Origin: Bemisia tabaci
Lineage: Eukaryota > Arthropoda > Insecta > Hemiptera > Aleyrodidae
Assembly: GCF_918797505.1 (NCBI RefSeq)
Contig: NC_092794.1
Span: 67,803,345-67,867,344 of the forward strand
Length of the DNA: 64,000 nucleotides
Direction of reading: 5' to 3'
Positions 21,061 to 32,392 of the stretch are shown here, one piece after another; position 1 is the first letter of the stretch, and every line of letters starts with the position of its first letter. The notes beneath the pieces were generated by a model. It saw nothing but the letters and a program-made list of their open reading frames with translations, searched no databases and was not told the origin of the DNA. The position numbers and the translations under genes were made by a program.

Positions 21061-22064
21061 GACTCGTGGAAAATTTAACAAGTTCCAAGCTGAGTCCTTA
21101 TGGCTCAGCTGACAAGCACAGCACAAAAATTCATTCTGATTATTAAGGAAGAATCTTGATCTAGCCGAACCACCACATCAAACCACACTTAAGAAGTTTA
21201 ATTTGTTGTAAGCGATTTGAACCGCCGTAAAAATATTATTCAGCCACGTCAATTTTTCTGGGAGGTTAATAAACACGTAAGACGGATTGCACAAAATAAT
21301 AGAATGACTAACATTATTAAAAACTATGAAAACGCACTTCCTCATAAAATTGATAAAGTCGACTTTCAATTTTACTTATTTTATGTGTAAGTGAATGTTT
21401 ATATTTTTTTTAAAAAAAAATAATGTTAGTCATTTAAGGGTAGTGCTGCTTTGAATGAAATCCTCTTATTAACACGGTCAGTAATACAGTATCAAAAAAT
21501 TTACAGGCCCGGTTTATTTCGTTTTTTCTTGAAGTCGTGATAACCAAACGTAACGTTGTAACAAAATGATTCGAAAAAATATGACACGATCGTCGATTTT
21601 TATCTTTCTTTGACTTGGAATACAAAATATTCCTGAAATTAATACTGCTTACGCAGTCCGTATGACGACGATAAACGTTTCCGAATAAACTGCAGGCTGC
21701 GAAAATTCATATGGCAAAGTCCGTAGAAACTTTCATGTGACCTCCTCCTCGTTCAAAAAAAGGATGCGCCAAACTGAGCCGGTAAATAACATGAAATTCC
21801 ATTATCCTTCTCCTGGTAGTCGATTTGTAAATTATACTCGATGGTATAAAATCATAAGAGTAACGCGTAACGCATAACGCCTGATCCCGAAATGTTTCAG
21901 GGGGTTGGACAGGAAAACGGTCGGGGGCATACATCCTTATTACATATCTAAACCGAACACTCTGTCCCTAAAATCATTGACCGTGGCATGTGTTTTTGAG
22001 ATGAAAAGCGGAACACTATCTGGCAAAAAATCATTTACATTATTCTCTCTCAGACGCATTCTAG
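21061..22064. other. No gene seen
   Basis: A/T-rich sequence, with runs of A and T near 21405-21425. No recurring repeat or plausible exon recognised. Confidence 0.45.
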
Positions 22065-22196
22065 ATTTGGACGTATTTCTGCCAAACGGACCTATGTGCA
22101 TTAAGAAAAGAACCCTGATACCCATAAAAATACATGCATAACAGGGCTCACGTCATGATGCACATAGTTCCGTTTGGCAGAAGTACGTCCATTTGA
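22065..22196. mobile_element. Foldback element X
   Basis: Arms GATTTGGACGTATTTCTGCC-AAACGGACCTATGTGCAT and the inverted ATGCACATAGTTCCGTTTGG-CAGAAGTACGTCC, with a loop of about 55 bases. Single copy in this window. Confidence 0.75.
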
Positions 22197-23289
22197 AGGT
22201 GGTCAATGTCTAATCAATGAACAACAAAAGCCTCACATTTCATTCATCATTCCATGTACGAACGTTCTATGAAAATGAGGATTGAGTGGCAACTAATTAA
22301 TTGAGATCAATTACCGAGTCATCTAATTATCACGTCTGATAGCGGTTCGATACAACGATTCGAATGGGCTTCAGGGGCATTGCCGAATACTGAGTGAATG
22401 ATGAGTGCTACTGATACTGGAATTGAGTACACGTGCTCATAACTGTGATTGAAACCGTCAAAAGAAGGCAAAAATTGCGATTGTATCTTCTGCTCTGCGG
22501 ATTAAAGCAATCACATGTTTTTCATTCTCTCGCTGAGGTACACATGCGCTAATCTCATATCAAATAATTTGGAAAATTTATAGACGTTGTCACTTGCACT
22601 AAACTCATCGCGAATATCGGTTGACACCATTGTGCAATTGAATTCTTGTTTGAGAGTATTGAAGACTTGATAAACACCTCAGAGACAAATTTCAATAGAA
22701 CGTGATCGTCAGTCACAATCCTTTATTCCTCCTAATCGGCAGAACTTGTAAGGAATGAAATTGGTGAAGAATAACTTTGGCGTTGAAAGTTCTCAGGGGA
22801 TCTGAAGACGTTACATTCCAAGTCCGAGCGAGACAAATTCACAAAAAAAGAGATTTGAGAAACCCCGCAAAGGTGAAGAACAAAACCATACGTTTTTTTC
22901 GCACCAGATTTGTTACATTAATTAAAATAAAAATCGTTGTAAAATTTTAGTAAGATCCGTGCAGTACACTTGAATTTGTATAGCATGTTGATGTAGGGTT
23001 TATTAGGATATTGCTTTTACGTTTTCTCTTAACTCGGAAAAATAAGGTTAAAACTAACTTTATAATTAAATTTAACCTTTTAGATTAATTTTATAATTAA
23101 TTTAACCTTTTTGAGATTAAAAAGGTTTCAGTAAATTAATTAAAAAAAATTAGACGGTGACGGAGGATCGCGTGACGTCAGTTTAGCACTAAAAGTAAAT
23201 GCAAGAATCAAGATGGCGGATCTTCTATCGTAATCTTTAAGTGCGTAGACTTAGTTAGCGTGTACTGTGGTGTGAATCGGCCCGATTTG

Positions 23290-23337
<48 letters not shown>

Positions 23338-23832
23338 ACAGCGTGTGTATGAGATGATAATTTAGGACATAAAGGGATGAAAACGGCAACACTACGTTGC
23401 ATTTTGATTACTTTCCATTGCAGTTGCAGAGCGGTCGTGTTAATGAATGGAAATCGAGCCAGTTAATTTGTGAATGCAGTTCGTATTTTTAGCGCGACGA
23501 GGAAACTCAATAATTGCGGTCGGTGTAAAATTGCAATGACTGTTAATTTGACCTTGAACTCTATTGTACAGAATGCACTTGATTCCACTCCTTCAATTAT
23601 CCCATCATTGTGTGACTTTTGATAGAAGATTATTTTAGACGTGACGTCATCACAGGGATCCGACATTGAAACAAGTATATTATTTCAATCGAATCGGTTT
23701 CCAACACCTATGTAATCAATGTTAATGTACCCAATTGAAATGAATGCATAATTATCGCACGATAGTGTTATCCTTTGGATGATGGAACTACGTTAATTAT
23801 GTTTTTTTTCGTCAGCGAGAAATCTGAATTCA
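22197..23832. other. No gene seen; simple A/T repeats and a 44-base A run
   Basis: Contains a TTAATTTTATAATTAA-type low-complexity hairpin around 23045-23130 and an uninterrupted run of 44 A at 23290-23333. Two CRE-like TGACGTCA words lie at 23173-23180 and 23642-23649. No exon recognised. Confidence 0.5.
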
Positions 23833-24041
23833 CACCGAAAAAAATAATATGCTGTTTTAGCATCTAGGATGTCAAAAATGTGTCTGGTGATCCTGAGATG
23901 CTGCCTTAATTGCCCACGCAGTTGAATTTGCATTCACAGGATGTAAAATTAACTGCGGGGGCAGTAAAGGCAGCATCTTGGGATCACCAGACACATTTTT
24001 GACATCCTAGATGCTAAAACAGCATATTATTTTTTTCGGTG
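23833..24041. mobile_element. Family G palindromic element
   Basis: 209 bp near-perfect inverted repeat: CACCGAAAAAAATAATATGC at both ends in inverted orientation. The arms pair through CATCTAGGATGTCAAAAATG and GGTGATCC-AGATGCTGCCTT to a small loop of about 35 bases. Flanked by CA on both sides. Confidence 0.9.
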
Positions 24042-24664
24042 CACCATTCATGACGTAAAATAAGAATTTTTATTTCTCACTGATGAATTAATATTGAAAG
24101 TTTTGGATATTTTCAAATTTTTCTGCGTGAATCTTTGATGAGAATAAATATGATTACTTTTTAATTCCTTTACATTATCCATTCAGAGCCAACACCTTGA
24201 GCTACTGAATTTGTCATCAAAAGTTTCACTTGAGCTCGATATCAAGTTGAGACAGATGAATTAATTTGTGTTATGAAAAAACACATTCTCTTTTCGTGTA
24301 CTAGCCACAACGAGACTTAATGGAATATACTTGAAAGCTGAACAATTTGGAACCAGGAACGTAAATAACCTTAATCAAGAAGCACGGAGTAGCGTCACGG
24401 CATGTAACTGATACGTCCTGAGCACCCCCGCACCCCCCTCTCCAGCCCCCCTCCTCTCCCTCGGCCTCGTTTTGCGCATCGTCCTGCATGAATATCCAAA
24501 CGCCCCCTTTCCAATGCCAATATTATCTCCTTGTAAAACGATACCTAACGTTGTCAGACCGGAAATCAAGGAAAATAATTCGAAATCAGGACATCAGATT
24601 CCCCTACTAGAATGCTAACATTTACCCATAACAGAAATAAAATATCCCCAATTTTTAAAACGTA
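24042..24664. other. No gene seen
   Basis: A/T-rich on the left, then a C-rich tract, then A/T-rich again. No repeat family recognised apart from the G4-type tract listed separately. Confidence 0.45.
24424..24460 (-). other. G-quadruplex-forming tract (minus strand)
   Basis: Plus strand shows four C runs of at least three in 37 bases (ACCCCCGCACCCCCCTCTCC and following), so the minus strand fits the G3+N1-7 pattern. Confidence 0.6.
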
Positions 24665-24670
24665 CACTGG

Positions 24671-24718
<48 letters not shown>

Positions 24719-24931
24719 ACATTGGTTCTAGAGTGCAGACTCTTAACAACATCGACAAGAAAAAAATCTCTTGTTTCAATCGGATTTTTGCTGAAATCAA
24801 GAACCAGGCCTCTTAATTTGAGCGGATCTCCTTTTGATTTAAGCAATAATCTAATTGGATCGAGAGTATAATTTCTTGTCAATGTTTTCAAGAGTCTGGA
24901 CTCTAGATCCAATGTGTTGTTTTTTCCAGTG
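24665..24931. mobile_element. Family D palindromic element, copy 2
   Basis: Begins CACTGG followed by 46 A residues (24671-24716), then the family D arms, ending TTTTTTCCAGTG. Flanked by TA on both sides. The long A run shows that the terminal A tract of this family expands. Confidence 0.9.
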
Positions 24932-24996
24932 TATGCTTCGTAACCATAAAGAATACGGCCGAATTTTCGTTCCTCTACTCCAACCGCAGTATGTAT

Positions 24997-25251
24997 GTCG
25001 TCACCTTCCGGCCAAAGTATCACAAGCGCCATGCGATGTTTAAACCTTTCCGGCGCCATTCTATTTTTTATAGAGAAATTGTAGGTTGAATCTGTTTGAA
25101 AATTTCACTGAATTTCATCGGCAGCACTAATAAAATTCAGGGAAATTTTCGGATAGCTTCGTTGAACAAGAGCTCTGTAAAAAAATAAACTGGCGGCGGG
25201 AATTTTTAAACGTCGCATAGCGCCTATGATACTTTGGCCGGAAGTCGACGA
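24997..25251. mobile_element. Foldback element between D copy 2 and F copy 2
   Basis: Left arm GTCGTCACCTTCCGGCCAAA, GTATCACAAGCGCCATGCGA; right arm, reverse complement, GTCGACTTCCGGCCAAAGTA, TCATAGGCGCTATGCGACG. Arms pair for about 80 bases with a loop of about 90 bases. Single copy here. Confidence 0.85.
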
Positions 25252-25254
25252 TGT

Positions 25255-25731
25255 GTCGCAGAAAACTAGCAATCGCCGACAATTTTCAAGCTACTATTGA
25301 TAAATATAAGAGCATAAAATTTATAAATAAAGGAACAAGATAAGAGTACAGACTGTATTACCTACAATTCAAATAAATATGTTCTCCTCCGTATAATAAT
25401 GGTAATAGCTGGCACACTCAATAGAACGTGTAATGAAATCCGTGACCTGAGTTGGGTTTGGTTCGGATTGGCAACTAAACTAACCTCGCGACATAGCGTA
25501 GGGTATCACTAAAATTGAAGGCGCTCAAGGGCGAGACAGTGCTTTTGGAGAGGACCACTGTAAACTAAATCTTCAGGACGGTGACTTTGAGGATGAGAAA
25601 AGAGAGGCGTTGCTTAGGATTTATTGTTCGGAGTCGTTTCGTTACATCTCCACCATTGCATATAATTGTGATTATACAAAATAGCTTAAAAGCCGCTTGC
25701 ATATTGCCGGCGATTGCTAAAAATCGGTGAC
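25255..25731. mobile_element. Family F element, copy 2
   Basis: Shares with copy 1 the order: GTCGCAG-like start, GCAATCGCCGACAATTTTCAAGC, AATAAAGGAACAAGAT, GGATTGGCAACTAAACTAAC, GCGTAGGGTATCAC, GAAGGCGCT, ATTGCCGGCGATTGCT, GGTGAC end. Longer and more diverged than copy 1; abuts the foldback at 24997-25251. Confidence 0.7.
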
Positions 25732-26730
25732 ATACGCATGTGAAAAAAGTGATGCGCCAATTACGAACCGCCTTTCATCCTTCTAATTTAGAATGAGCAA
25801 TTCCTCTCATTTTCTTTTCAACTAACGTAAGTGATAACGAAATTCTTATTTTTCATCCAAAACGCACTCCGAGAATACGTTACAAACGAAACTTATACCC
25901 TTCAGAATTCAAATATAAAATTAATCCCAATATCGCAATTAGAAAAAGATGTGAAAATGTTGATTACCCCAAATGGATTCAACGTGAAAACGCTTATAAA
26001 AGCAATCAAGACATTAATGGTCGAAAAGTCATTTTGGCATGAAACGCGCGAAAAATGTTGATTCCTTTCGGAAATAAACGCAGTGCGATGAATTTCATCG
26101 TACCGACTTACTGAGGGTGTCAAGCAAGCAACAAGGGCCAAACTTTACACTGTCTCTGCGGCTCACCGAAGTATGTCTGCTATAGCTAGCGGCAAACTTA
26201 ATCCCTCACTGCGGTTACAGCGAATATTCGGGGAGATCAAGAGGGGGGGGGCGGAGGAAAGGGGGGGCGCAGAGGGCCCCGAGTGACCCTAAATTAACCG
26301 CACCCTGTGACGAAATGAACTATTCAAGCAGTGGTAAAAATGATACAAGCAGTCAGGCAAGGCTGACATACTATGCTGCGAAAAAAATTCCCGACAATCC
26401 TATCGTTTGCGCATGATCTAGGAATGTTAGGACAGTCCCGCAACAGCGCAACTTGGATGCCTCGGTTACGGTTGGTAGCCGCCGGCGAGTTTTTTTTGAA
26501 CCGGTTTGCGTACATGGCTCCCGCCTATAGTTTCGTGGAGTTTTATTATTTTCATATTTACTTAATTTATGCATTTCCCTCCTCTTCGTAATTTTCTTCG
26601 GCCGCAGTTTTCCGCTCATGCGTCACGGGGCGATTTAGAGGGGAAAATTAGTCTTCCTGGCCGTAAGGCGTGCGAAGTCGTGTCTCGTGTCGCCCTGCGG
26701 AGGGCGCACTTCAGAGACGGAACATCTTAA
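25732..26730. other. No gene seen
   Basis: Short open frames only; the G-rich tract at 26229-26280 is the one feature. Composition turns GC-richer at 26600-26720 just before the 442-bp hairpin. Confidence 0.45.
26229..26280 (+). other. G-rich tract, quadruplex-forming
   Basis: Four G runs of 3-9 bases within about 50 bases (GAGGGGGGGGGCGGAGGAAA, then GGGGGGG and GGG). Fits a quadruplex pattern with slightly long loops. Confidence 0.55.
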
Positions 26731-27172
26731 GGTGATTCGTCAAGCTCAAAAGAAGTGGTTGAACTGGCATGCGATATATCGCATCTTTTAGGTCAAAAAT
26801 CTCGGCAGATTTTGAATTTTCAGTAAATAAAAGGACGATAGCCCCTGCGCATGAGCCTAAAGAATCATTCTAAACCCAAAAATCGGCAAAATTCAGAGAA
26901 ATGAAAGCAGGATAGTGTTTGGAAAAAAACCTCGCATTCGATACCGAAATCGATAGCCGAATCGAATGCGATGTTTTTTTCCAAACACTATCCTGCTTTC
27001 ATTTCTCTGAATTTTACCGATTTTTGGGTTTAGAATGATTCTTCAGGCTCATGCGCAGGGGCTATCGTCCTTTTGTTTGCTGAAAATTCAAAATCTGCCG
27101 AGATTTTTGACCTAAAAGATGCGATATATCGCATGCCAGTTCGACCACTTCTTGTGAGCTTGACGAATCACC
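26731..27172. mobile_element. Family H giant hairpin, piggyBac-like target site
   Basis: 442 bp. The whole element is an inverted repeat: GGTGATTCGTCAAGCTCA begins the left and its reverse complement ends the right. Arms of about 200 bases meet at a loop of about 30 bases near 26950. TTAA stands on both sides (26727-26730 and 27173-27176), the target duplication known for piggyBac and Kolobok elements. Arms differ at few positions, so the copy looks young. Confidence 0.88.
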
Positions 27173-28456
27173 TTAAAGACTCCGCAGTAACACTGCCGTG
27201 ATAGCGAAGAGAGCAGTGAGTGTCAAATTTTCGAAATCTTGTTTAGTTCAAAATTCATCGAATCTCTTTGAGATGAAATCACTGAAATAGTTAAAACGGA
27301 AAAATTCATCATCATTGTATGAAAACGAGACACATGAGAGAGTCCTAAGTGCGCAAAAAATGACATAGTTTCAGGCAAGACAGCAGTGAGTGACATTATT
27401 CCTCCAGACAGTCGATGAAAACTCAGTATTCAGTTGATCCGACATTTTAATGCATTTCACATTGTACATGCAATTTAGATGATGAAACACGATGCGTGGT
27501 GCGTCTATAATCCTCTCATTGTCAAACAGCCCAATCTGATGGATGCATGTTTCCTCAATTAGTTAGTTAGTTGAATAGTTACTTATTATTGTTTCTAGAC
27601 ATTTAGCTGTTGAAGCTATTAATGTCTCTGCAGGATTTCTGGAAGTTTAAGTTATATTACAAAAGCTAACGAAATGGAGGTGAAAAGGTTCAAATGGTTG
27701 CAACGCGGCGATCATCGAAAGATAAATGGGTTACGAAAAACTCCGAGGAAAAAAATAAATATTTTCCTCGATAGAAGCTTGAAAACTTAAAAAATTATGC
27801 TCATCCGTAGATGAAAATAATTTTCCTCGACGGTTTCCAGTTTCGAAGAAACCTAAACACAACGAATATTTTACTTAGAAAACCAAGAAACCGCTGAGGG
27901 TATCTACTTTCTTGCAGAACACACCCTATATTTCTTAGAGCAAACTCTTTATTCCCAGATTCAAACTAGCCTTGAAATCTACAGAATTTTCCATACCTTG
28001 AGCGAGTCATTTTGTCAAACGGAGAGCAACGGACACCGAAAGAAACTCCAACAAAAACAGGTGAATTAGGGAGGGGGGAGGGGGCTAGGGGCATCAGAAA
28101 GGGGGGGGGGGGCACAGGGGCACTGACGCACTGAACTCGCCTAATCGAGGCGTTTATGGCACTACGAGAGTGGAAGCTGCCACGGGGCACTCAACACCAG
28201 AAACCAGACACTTGAACACACAGACTGAGTTGCTCCTCACATCGCGAAACCCGCTCGTGCTCGCTAACTTGCTGCAAGCGTTTCGACATCGCTGAAAAAA
28301 ATTGCTACGGCGGCGCCTGCCGAACACACCTCGGGATCCCCCTCCCCCGCTTTCCCTCTCCACGCGGCATAACTTCGATGCAAAATGCGGCTACGGTGCA
28401 CCAAATTTGTGAGATGCATTGGAAAGAAAGAAAAAAAAGTGAAAAAACGATATTAT
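27173..28456. other. No gene seen; G-rich tract at 28069-28120
   Basis: Non-coding. At 28069-28120 there are six G runs of 3 to 13 bases, a strong quadruplex pattern on the plus strand. GC-richer sequence at 28130-28370 contains only short frames. Confidence 0.45.
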
Positions 28457-28880
28457 GTAGCATGGTGCCAACAAACCAGGATGTCTAGTTTTTTTCTTCG
28501 TTTTGGAAAATCCTGATTTTTTCCTAATATTTTATAAAAAATTCCTGATTTTCTCATTTTGAAAATTGCTGATATTTTTCTGATTTTTCTCGACTCCTGG
28601 CACGGTAGACAAAAAGCATTATAAGACTTTCTTTGCTGAGGAGATTTGCGTAGGGAAAATGCCTGATAAAACATCCGATTTTTCCGATTTTCCTGATATT
28701 TTCCTGATCGGCCAAAATTCCTGATATTTTCCGGTTTTTCCTGATGCTGGACACCCTGCGGTTTTTCAAAGTTTTTTTGATGACATCTTGATTATCCTTC
28801 ACGAGTCAGAATTTTTTATTTTTGGACGATCAAGGTGTCAACAAAAACTCAGAAAAACTTTTTTTTTGACACCATGCTAC
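28457..28880. mobile_element. Family P element
   Basis: Terminal inverted repeats GTAGCATGGTG and CACCATGCTAC, followed inside by GCCAAC/GTC-AACAAA. The interior is built from TTCCTGATTTT and TTTTCCTGATATTTTCC words, the degenerate low-complexity sequence also seen in family O. Confidence 0.75.
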
Positions 28881-29323
28881 GCAATCGTTTGCCTCAAGTT
28901 CACTGCAATCCAGGATCGCGAGATCGCGCAATTTCCAATTTCTACAAGCATGGGTGTTCAGTAGTGGTTCTTTTTCACAGCCTCTACTATTAAAATTTGA
29001 TGGAAAACTCCGAGAGTATCGTGACCAAAATTCCATCAAGGCAATTGACTCTCGAAGTTAAAAACATTCGGTAGGAAAAGCGTCAGGGAACCTACGATTA
29101 GAGAGTATTTTCCGTTGGAAACTCAAATTCCAATTTCCGGATCCACCTTAAAAAAATCATTCTTCCGAAAAGAGGTGGTCTCCTTGTTCTTAATGCCTCC
29201 CCCTCCCCCGCGGACAGTCAAATTATACGGGGTTGTCACAGAATTTAGCATTTTTCTGATACATTTTCGTGAAATTCCTTGACCACTGAACACATTTTAG
29301 ATTCCGTTAAAAAGACATATGTA
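28881..29323. other. No gene seen
   Basis: Short non-coding interval between the P element and the small pogo-like element. No repeat or exon recognised. Confidence 0.45.
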
Positions 29324-29468
29324 CAGTAAAAGCTTGCTTAGTCGAACTACGGTTACGGATTGCCGATTGAATCGATTGTTTAAGTGGAGAATCGATTAAA
29401 ACGAATTGCCGCTTTGAAGTCGAATTTTTTGTTGGTCCCTACACAATTCGACTTACGGGCTACCACTG
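29324..29468. mobile_element. Small pogo/Tigger-like element
   Basis: Left end CAGTAAAAGCTTGCTTAGTC and right end, reverse complement, CAGTGGTAGCCCGTAAGTCG, each followed by GAA and flanked by TA on both sides. CAGT termini and TA targets are typical of pogo-type non-autonomous elements. 145 bp, no coding capacity. Confidence 0.6.
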
Positions 29469-29470
29469 TA

Positions 29471-29630
29471 GTTAGAAATAATTTTCGGGTAAAATTTGTT
29501 GTTCGCAACACCATACCCATTCGAGAAAGCAAATGAAGGTGACTTGACGATTTTTCCCGGACATTTGGGTCAATTTCCCCGACATTTCCCAATTTTCCCG
29601 GTATTCTCTGACCGTGGCAACCCTGCACAT
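29471..29630 (+). repeat. Family O low-complexity repeat
   Basis: TTAGAAATAATTTTCGGGTA, AAATTTGTTGTTCGCAAC, AAAGGTGACTTGACGA-like and the end GGCAACCCTGCAC match in order the interior of the N element at about 5018-5216. Same decayed repeat family as at 53710-54068. Confidence 0.6.
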
Positions 29631-30080
29631 ATCAGCAAGAGTATGCACTGAGGAGAGGCTATTTTCCAGATTTTCTTCGGATAATCAAACTAGCGCGGCG
29701 CACGCGGACTGAAAAAACCATTTCAAATTTCCATCGAAAAGATTTGGCAATGGATTATCCTGGTTTTCCGCGTGAAATGGAAATGAGGTTCTGAATAATG
29801 TTTGCCCCTGGAAATTGAGGTGATGAGCCGATCGACTGAAATTATCGCCACGTGACTCCTCGTTCGAGCAGACATTATTTTTCGACGTTAAGTCGATCTT
29901 GCTTGGCGGTTCACCTTCCAACGGTCTGCTAACGACGACTCCGCGTCGATAAACGATGAATAATTGAGTTAAACGGTGGTGAGATGTAGAGAGGAGTAGC
30001 TTGTGATAATTTGATACTGTGGCACGAGAAAAAATAAGACCGCTACGCAAACCGCGACTCGTTGAACACCGATTTCAGGT
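29631..30080. other. No gene seen
   Basis: Mixed composition, short frames only (longest 121 codons on the minus strand without a recognisable domain). Confidence 0.45.
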
Positions 30081-30233
30081 GCGTGGCATGCTTTGCGATA
30101 CATCGATTGATCTGTCATTTAAACCTATGGAAAATAATCGAGAAACAGGGTGTTTGTAACGAAAACCTTAATAATCGATTATTTACCACAGCTTTAAATG
30201 GGGAAATATCGATAGATCGCAAAGCACGCAACG
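30081..30233 (+). mobile_element. Family B foldback element, copy 3
   Basis: GCGTGGCATGCTTTGCGATA at the left and GATCGCAAAGCACGC at the right form the terminal inverted repeat. TCATTTAAACCTATGG and GCTTTAAATGG are the internal inverted pair. Confidence 0.8.
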
Positions 30234-30688
30234 CTACTGACGATTTCCGCCGTTAAAACTATCAAGCGGATTGAAAATTGAGTTATTCACATCTGCCATT
30301 CATAGCTGGAGTTAAATATTACAAGTTTGGATCTCATAACTAGGGTTCGGCTCTACCGGTCCAAACATTAGACTTCTATTACCGAACATTTTCTTTGAGT
30401 AAAACGGACTACTCGTCGGTCGGTTGGTTGTAAAGGGTGAAAGGTTTTCTACAATTTAAAAATTCTCTCACTGTTCCATGTCTGTTCATGACTTTTGAAC
30501 ATTCCCAAACTATTTCATGACTTTTTTTTCAAAAAATTGCACAAAAGCAAGAAAGAAAGAAAAAAAATTGTAACGCGAAGTCTTCTGAAATTTAAAAAAT
30601 CTAAAATTTGAGAACTTTTAGGTAGATGTCCTAATTTTCGGCGAAAAAACGTGCAAGTGCCACGAAAAATAAGGAAATTGTTCGGCCA
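30234..30688. other. No gene seen
   Basis: A/T-rich, with AAGAAAGAAAGAAA-like simple sequence at about 30550. No exon or recurring family recognised. Confidence 0.45.
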
Positions 30689-30919
30689 CACTGGAAAAAA
30701 AAACAAATTGGATCTAGAGTCCAGACTCATGAAAACATTGACAAGAAAAAATACTCTAGATTCATGCAATCAGATTTAAGCTTAAATCAAAAGGAAATCC
30801 GCTCAAATTAAGAGGCTGGGTTCTTGATTTAAGCTTAAATCCGATTGAATCAAGAGTATTTTTTCTTGTCGATGTTTTGAAGAGTCTGGGCTCTACATCC
30901 AATGTGTTTTTTTCCAGTG
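30689..30919. mobile_element. Family D palindromic element, copy 3
   Basis: 231 bp with both termini CACTGGAAAAAA-type and arms nearly perfectly inverted (TTAAGCTTAAATC near the symmetry centre). Flanked by CA on both sides, so the target duplication is not restricted to TA. Confidence 0.9.
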
Positions 30920-31877
30920 CAGAGGATAGAGGCACTTGGTATGTGTTACATGGATGAGCCAGAAATGTTAGTTCCTGATTGCGAAGTGTGATCCAAATGA
31001 CGTATGAGACCATTTGTTTTTCATTGACTCTTCTTTGGCATCGCGAAGAAAAAAAAAATTCACCAAGAACAAACAATTCAGTACAGTTATTTAACAAGTC
31101 TTTGTCTCTAGCGGTAGATGGTGCATTTCCTCGCTAGCTTATGGCCATTAAAACCGTGCGGTACACCGCAGTTCAACAAACTTGTCCAAACCTAATTTTA
31201 CGCGTGAAAAGTCGCTTTTTCATACGGTTATTCGCCTACTGGTTAAACCACATTCACAGCTTTACATTGAAAAATCCAGTTGTATGCACATTCTAATGCT
31301 CAACGGTGCGATAAACGTGATTTAAATGAGACAGAAAGAGAGGGAGAATAGATGCAAGACGACGATTACAGCGAAACAGTCAACTACTCATGAGCTATGC
31401 CATTGTCCTGAGATTATGAATACCACTGGAAAAAATGTTGGCGATGCCGTTAAAATTCAAGAGTAAATCGTCTTATGAACACATTACCGCCCTCACTAAG
31501 AATAATATCCTACTTCTAATGAATACTTGTGCGCTTATTTGTTAATGGATTAAATGCGAAGCCGTCGAAAAATGATCAAAACAGGTGAGAGATCAGTAGA
31601 TCTACGGCTTATTGACTTTGTGACAAAACCGGTCCCGGAACTGTAGAGGAAATCTGACCAAATTTAAATGGCAGGATACAAAGTTGGCATAAATTAAACT
31701 TCGCAGATGAGAAGTTGAAGGCAGGGACATTATACTCTAAAACCCCGCACTAACAATCTAAACGATGGATGAGACAACTACAAGTGAAGTTCGGAAGTCA
31801 ACGCTTCTTTTCGCTTAATATAATGATGATTGATGAGTTTTCGCATTTTTGGTTAGTATTGCTTAATGAATCACTCA
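30920..31877. other. No gene seen
   Basis: Non-coding between family D copy 3 and family E copy 2. Only short frames; no repeat recognised. Confidence 0.45.
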
Positions 31878-32083
31878 CACTGAAAAAAAAAAAAAACTCC
31901 GGCCGTGGAAGCTGTACTTACGGGCTATATATAGACATACCGTCCGCGTTCCGGGCTTAGAGGCCGAAATTTCCAGGCGCAGCACCCGGAGCAGTCAAAG
32001 CTACGGCTCCGGTACCCAGAACTTTCCGCCTCTAAGCCCGGAACGACGGTATGTCTGTATAGGCCTTAACTTTTTTTTCAGTG
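31878..32083. mobile_element. Family E foldback element, copy 2
   Basis: 206 bp from CACTGAAAAAAAAAAAAACT to AACTTTTTTTTCAGTG. Inner landmarks: TTACGGGCTATATATAGACA, ATACCGTCCG, CCGGGCTTAGAGGCCGAAA and their inverted partners. Flanks are CA and AA, one mismatch from a dinucleotide duplication. About 50 bp further right lies family D copy 4. Confidence 0.88.
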
Positions 32084-32132
32084 AAACTTTTCGGTCAATG
32101 ATAAATGATTAACATTGAACAAATCTAAGCGA

Positions 32133-32392
32133 CACTGGAAAAAAAAAAAAAAAAAACACATTGGATCTTGAAAACATTGACAAGAAAATATACTCTTGAT
32201 TCAATCGGATTTTTCCTTGAATCAAAACGAAATCCGCTAAAATTGAGAGGCTTGGTTCTTGATTTAAGCTAGATTCTGATTGAATCATGAGTACTTTTTC
32301 TTGTCGATGTTTTTAAGAATCTGGACTCTAAATCCGATGTGTGTTTTTTTTTTTTCTTCTTCTTCTTCTTTTTTTTCTTTTTTTTTCCAGTG
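32133..32392. mobile_element. Family D palindromic element, copy 4
   Basis: Both termini present; the right terminal T tract is expanded and interrupted by TCTTCTTCTTCTTC. A deletion has removed the GATCTAGAGTCCAGACTCTT part of the left arm. Flanked by GA on both sides. Confidence 0.88.

Noticed and set aside
23290..23333. Poly(A) tail of a retroposed gene
   Set aside because: No coding or tRNA-like sequence, target duplication or polyadenylation signal is found directly upstream; treated as simple sequence.
32330..32392. Coding frame with Lys/Arg-rich tail (minus strand)
   Set aside because: It is the T/CTT-rich end of family D copy 4 read as codons.
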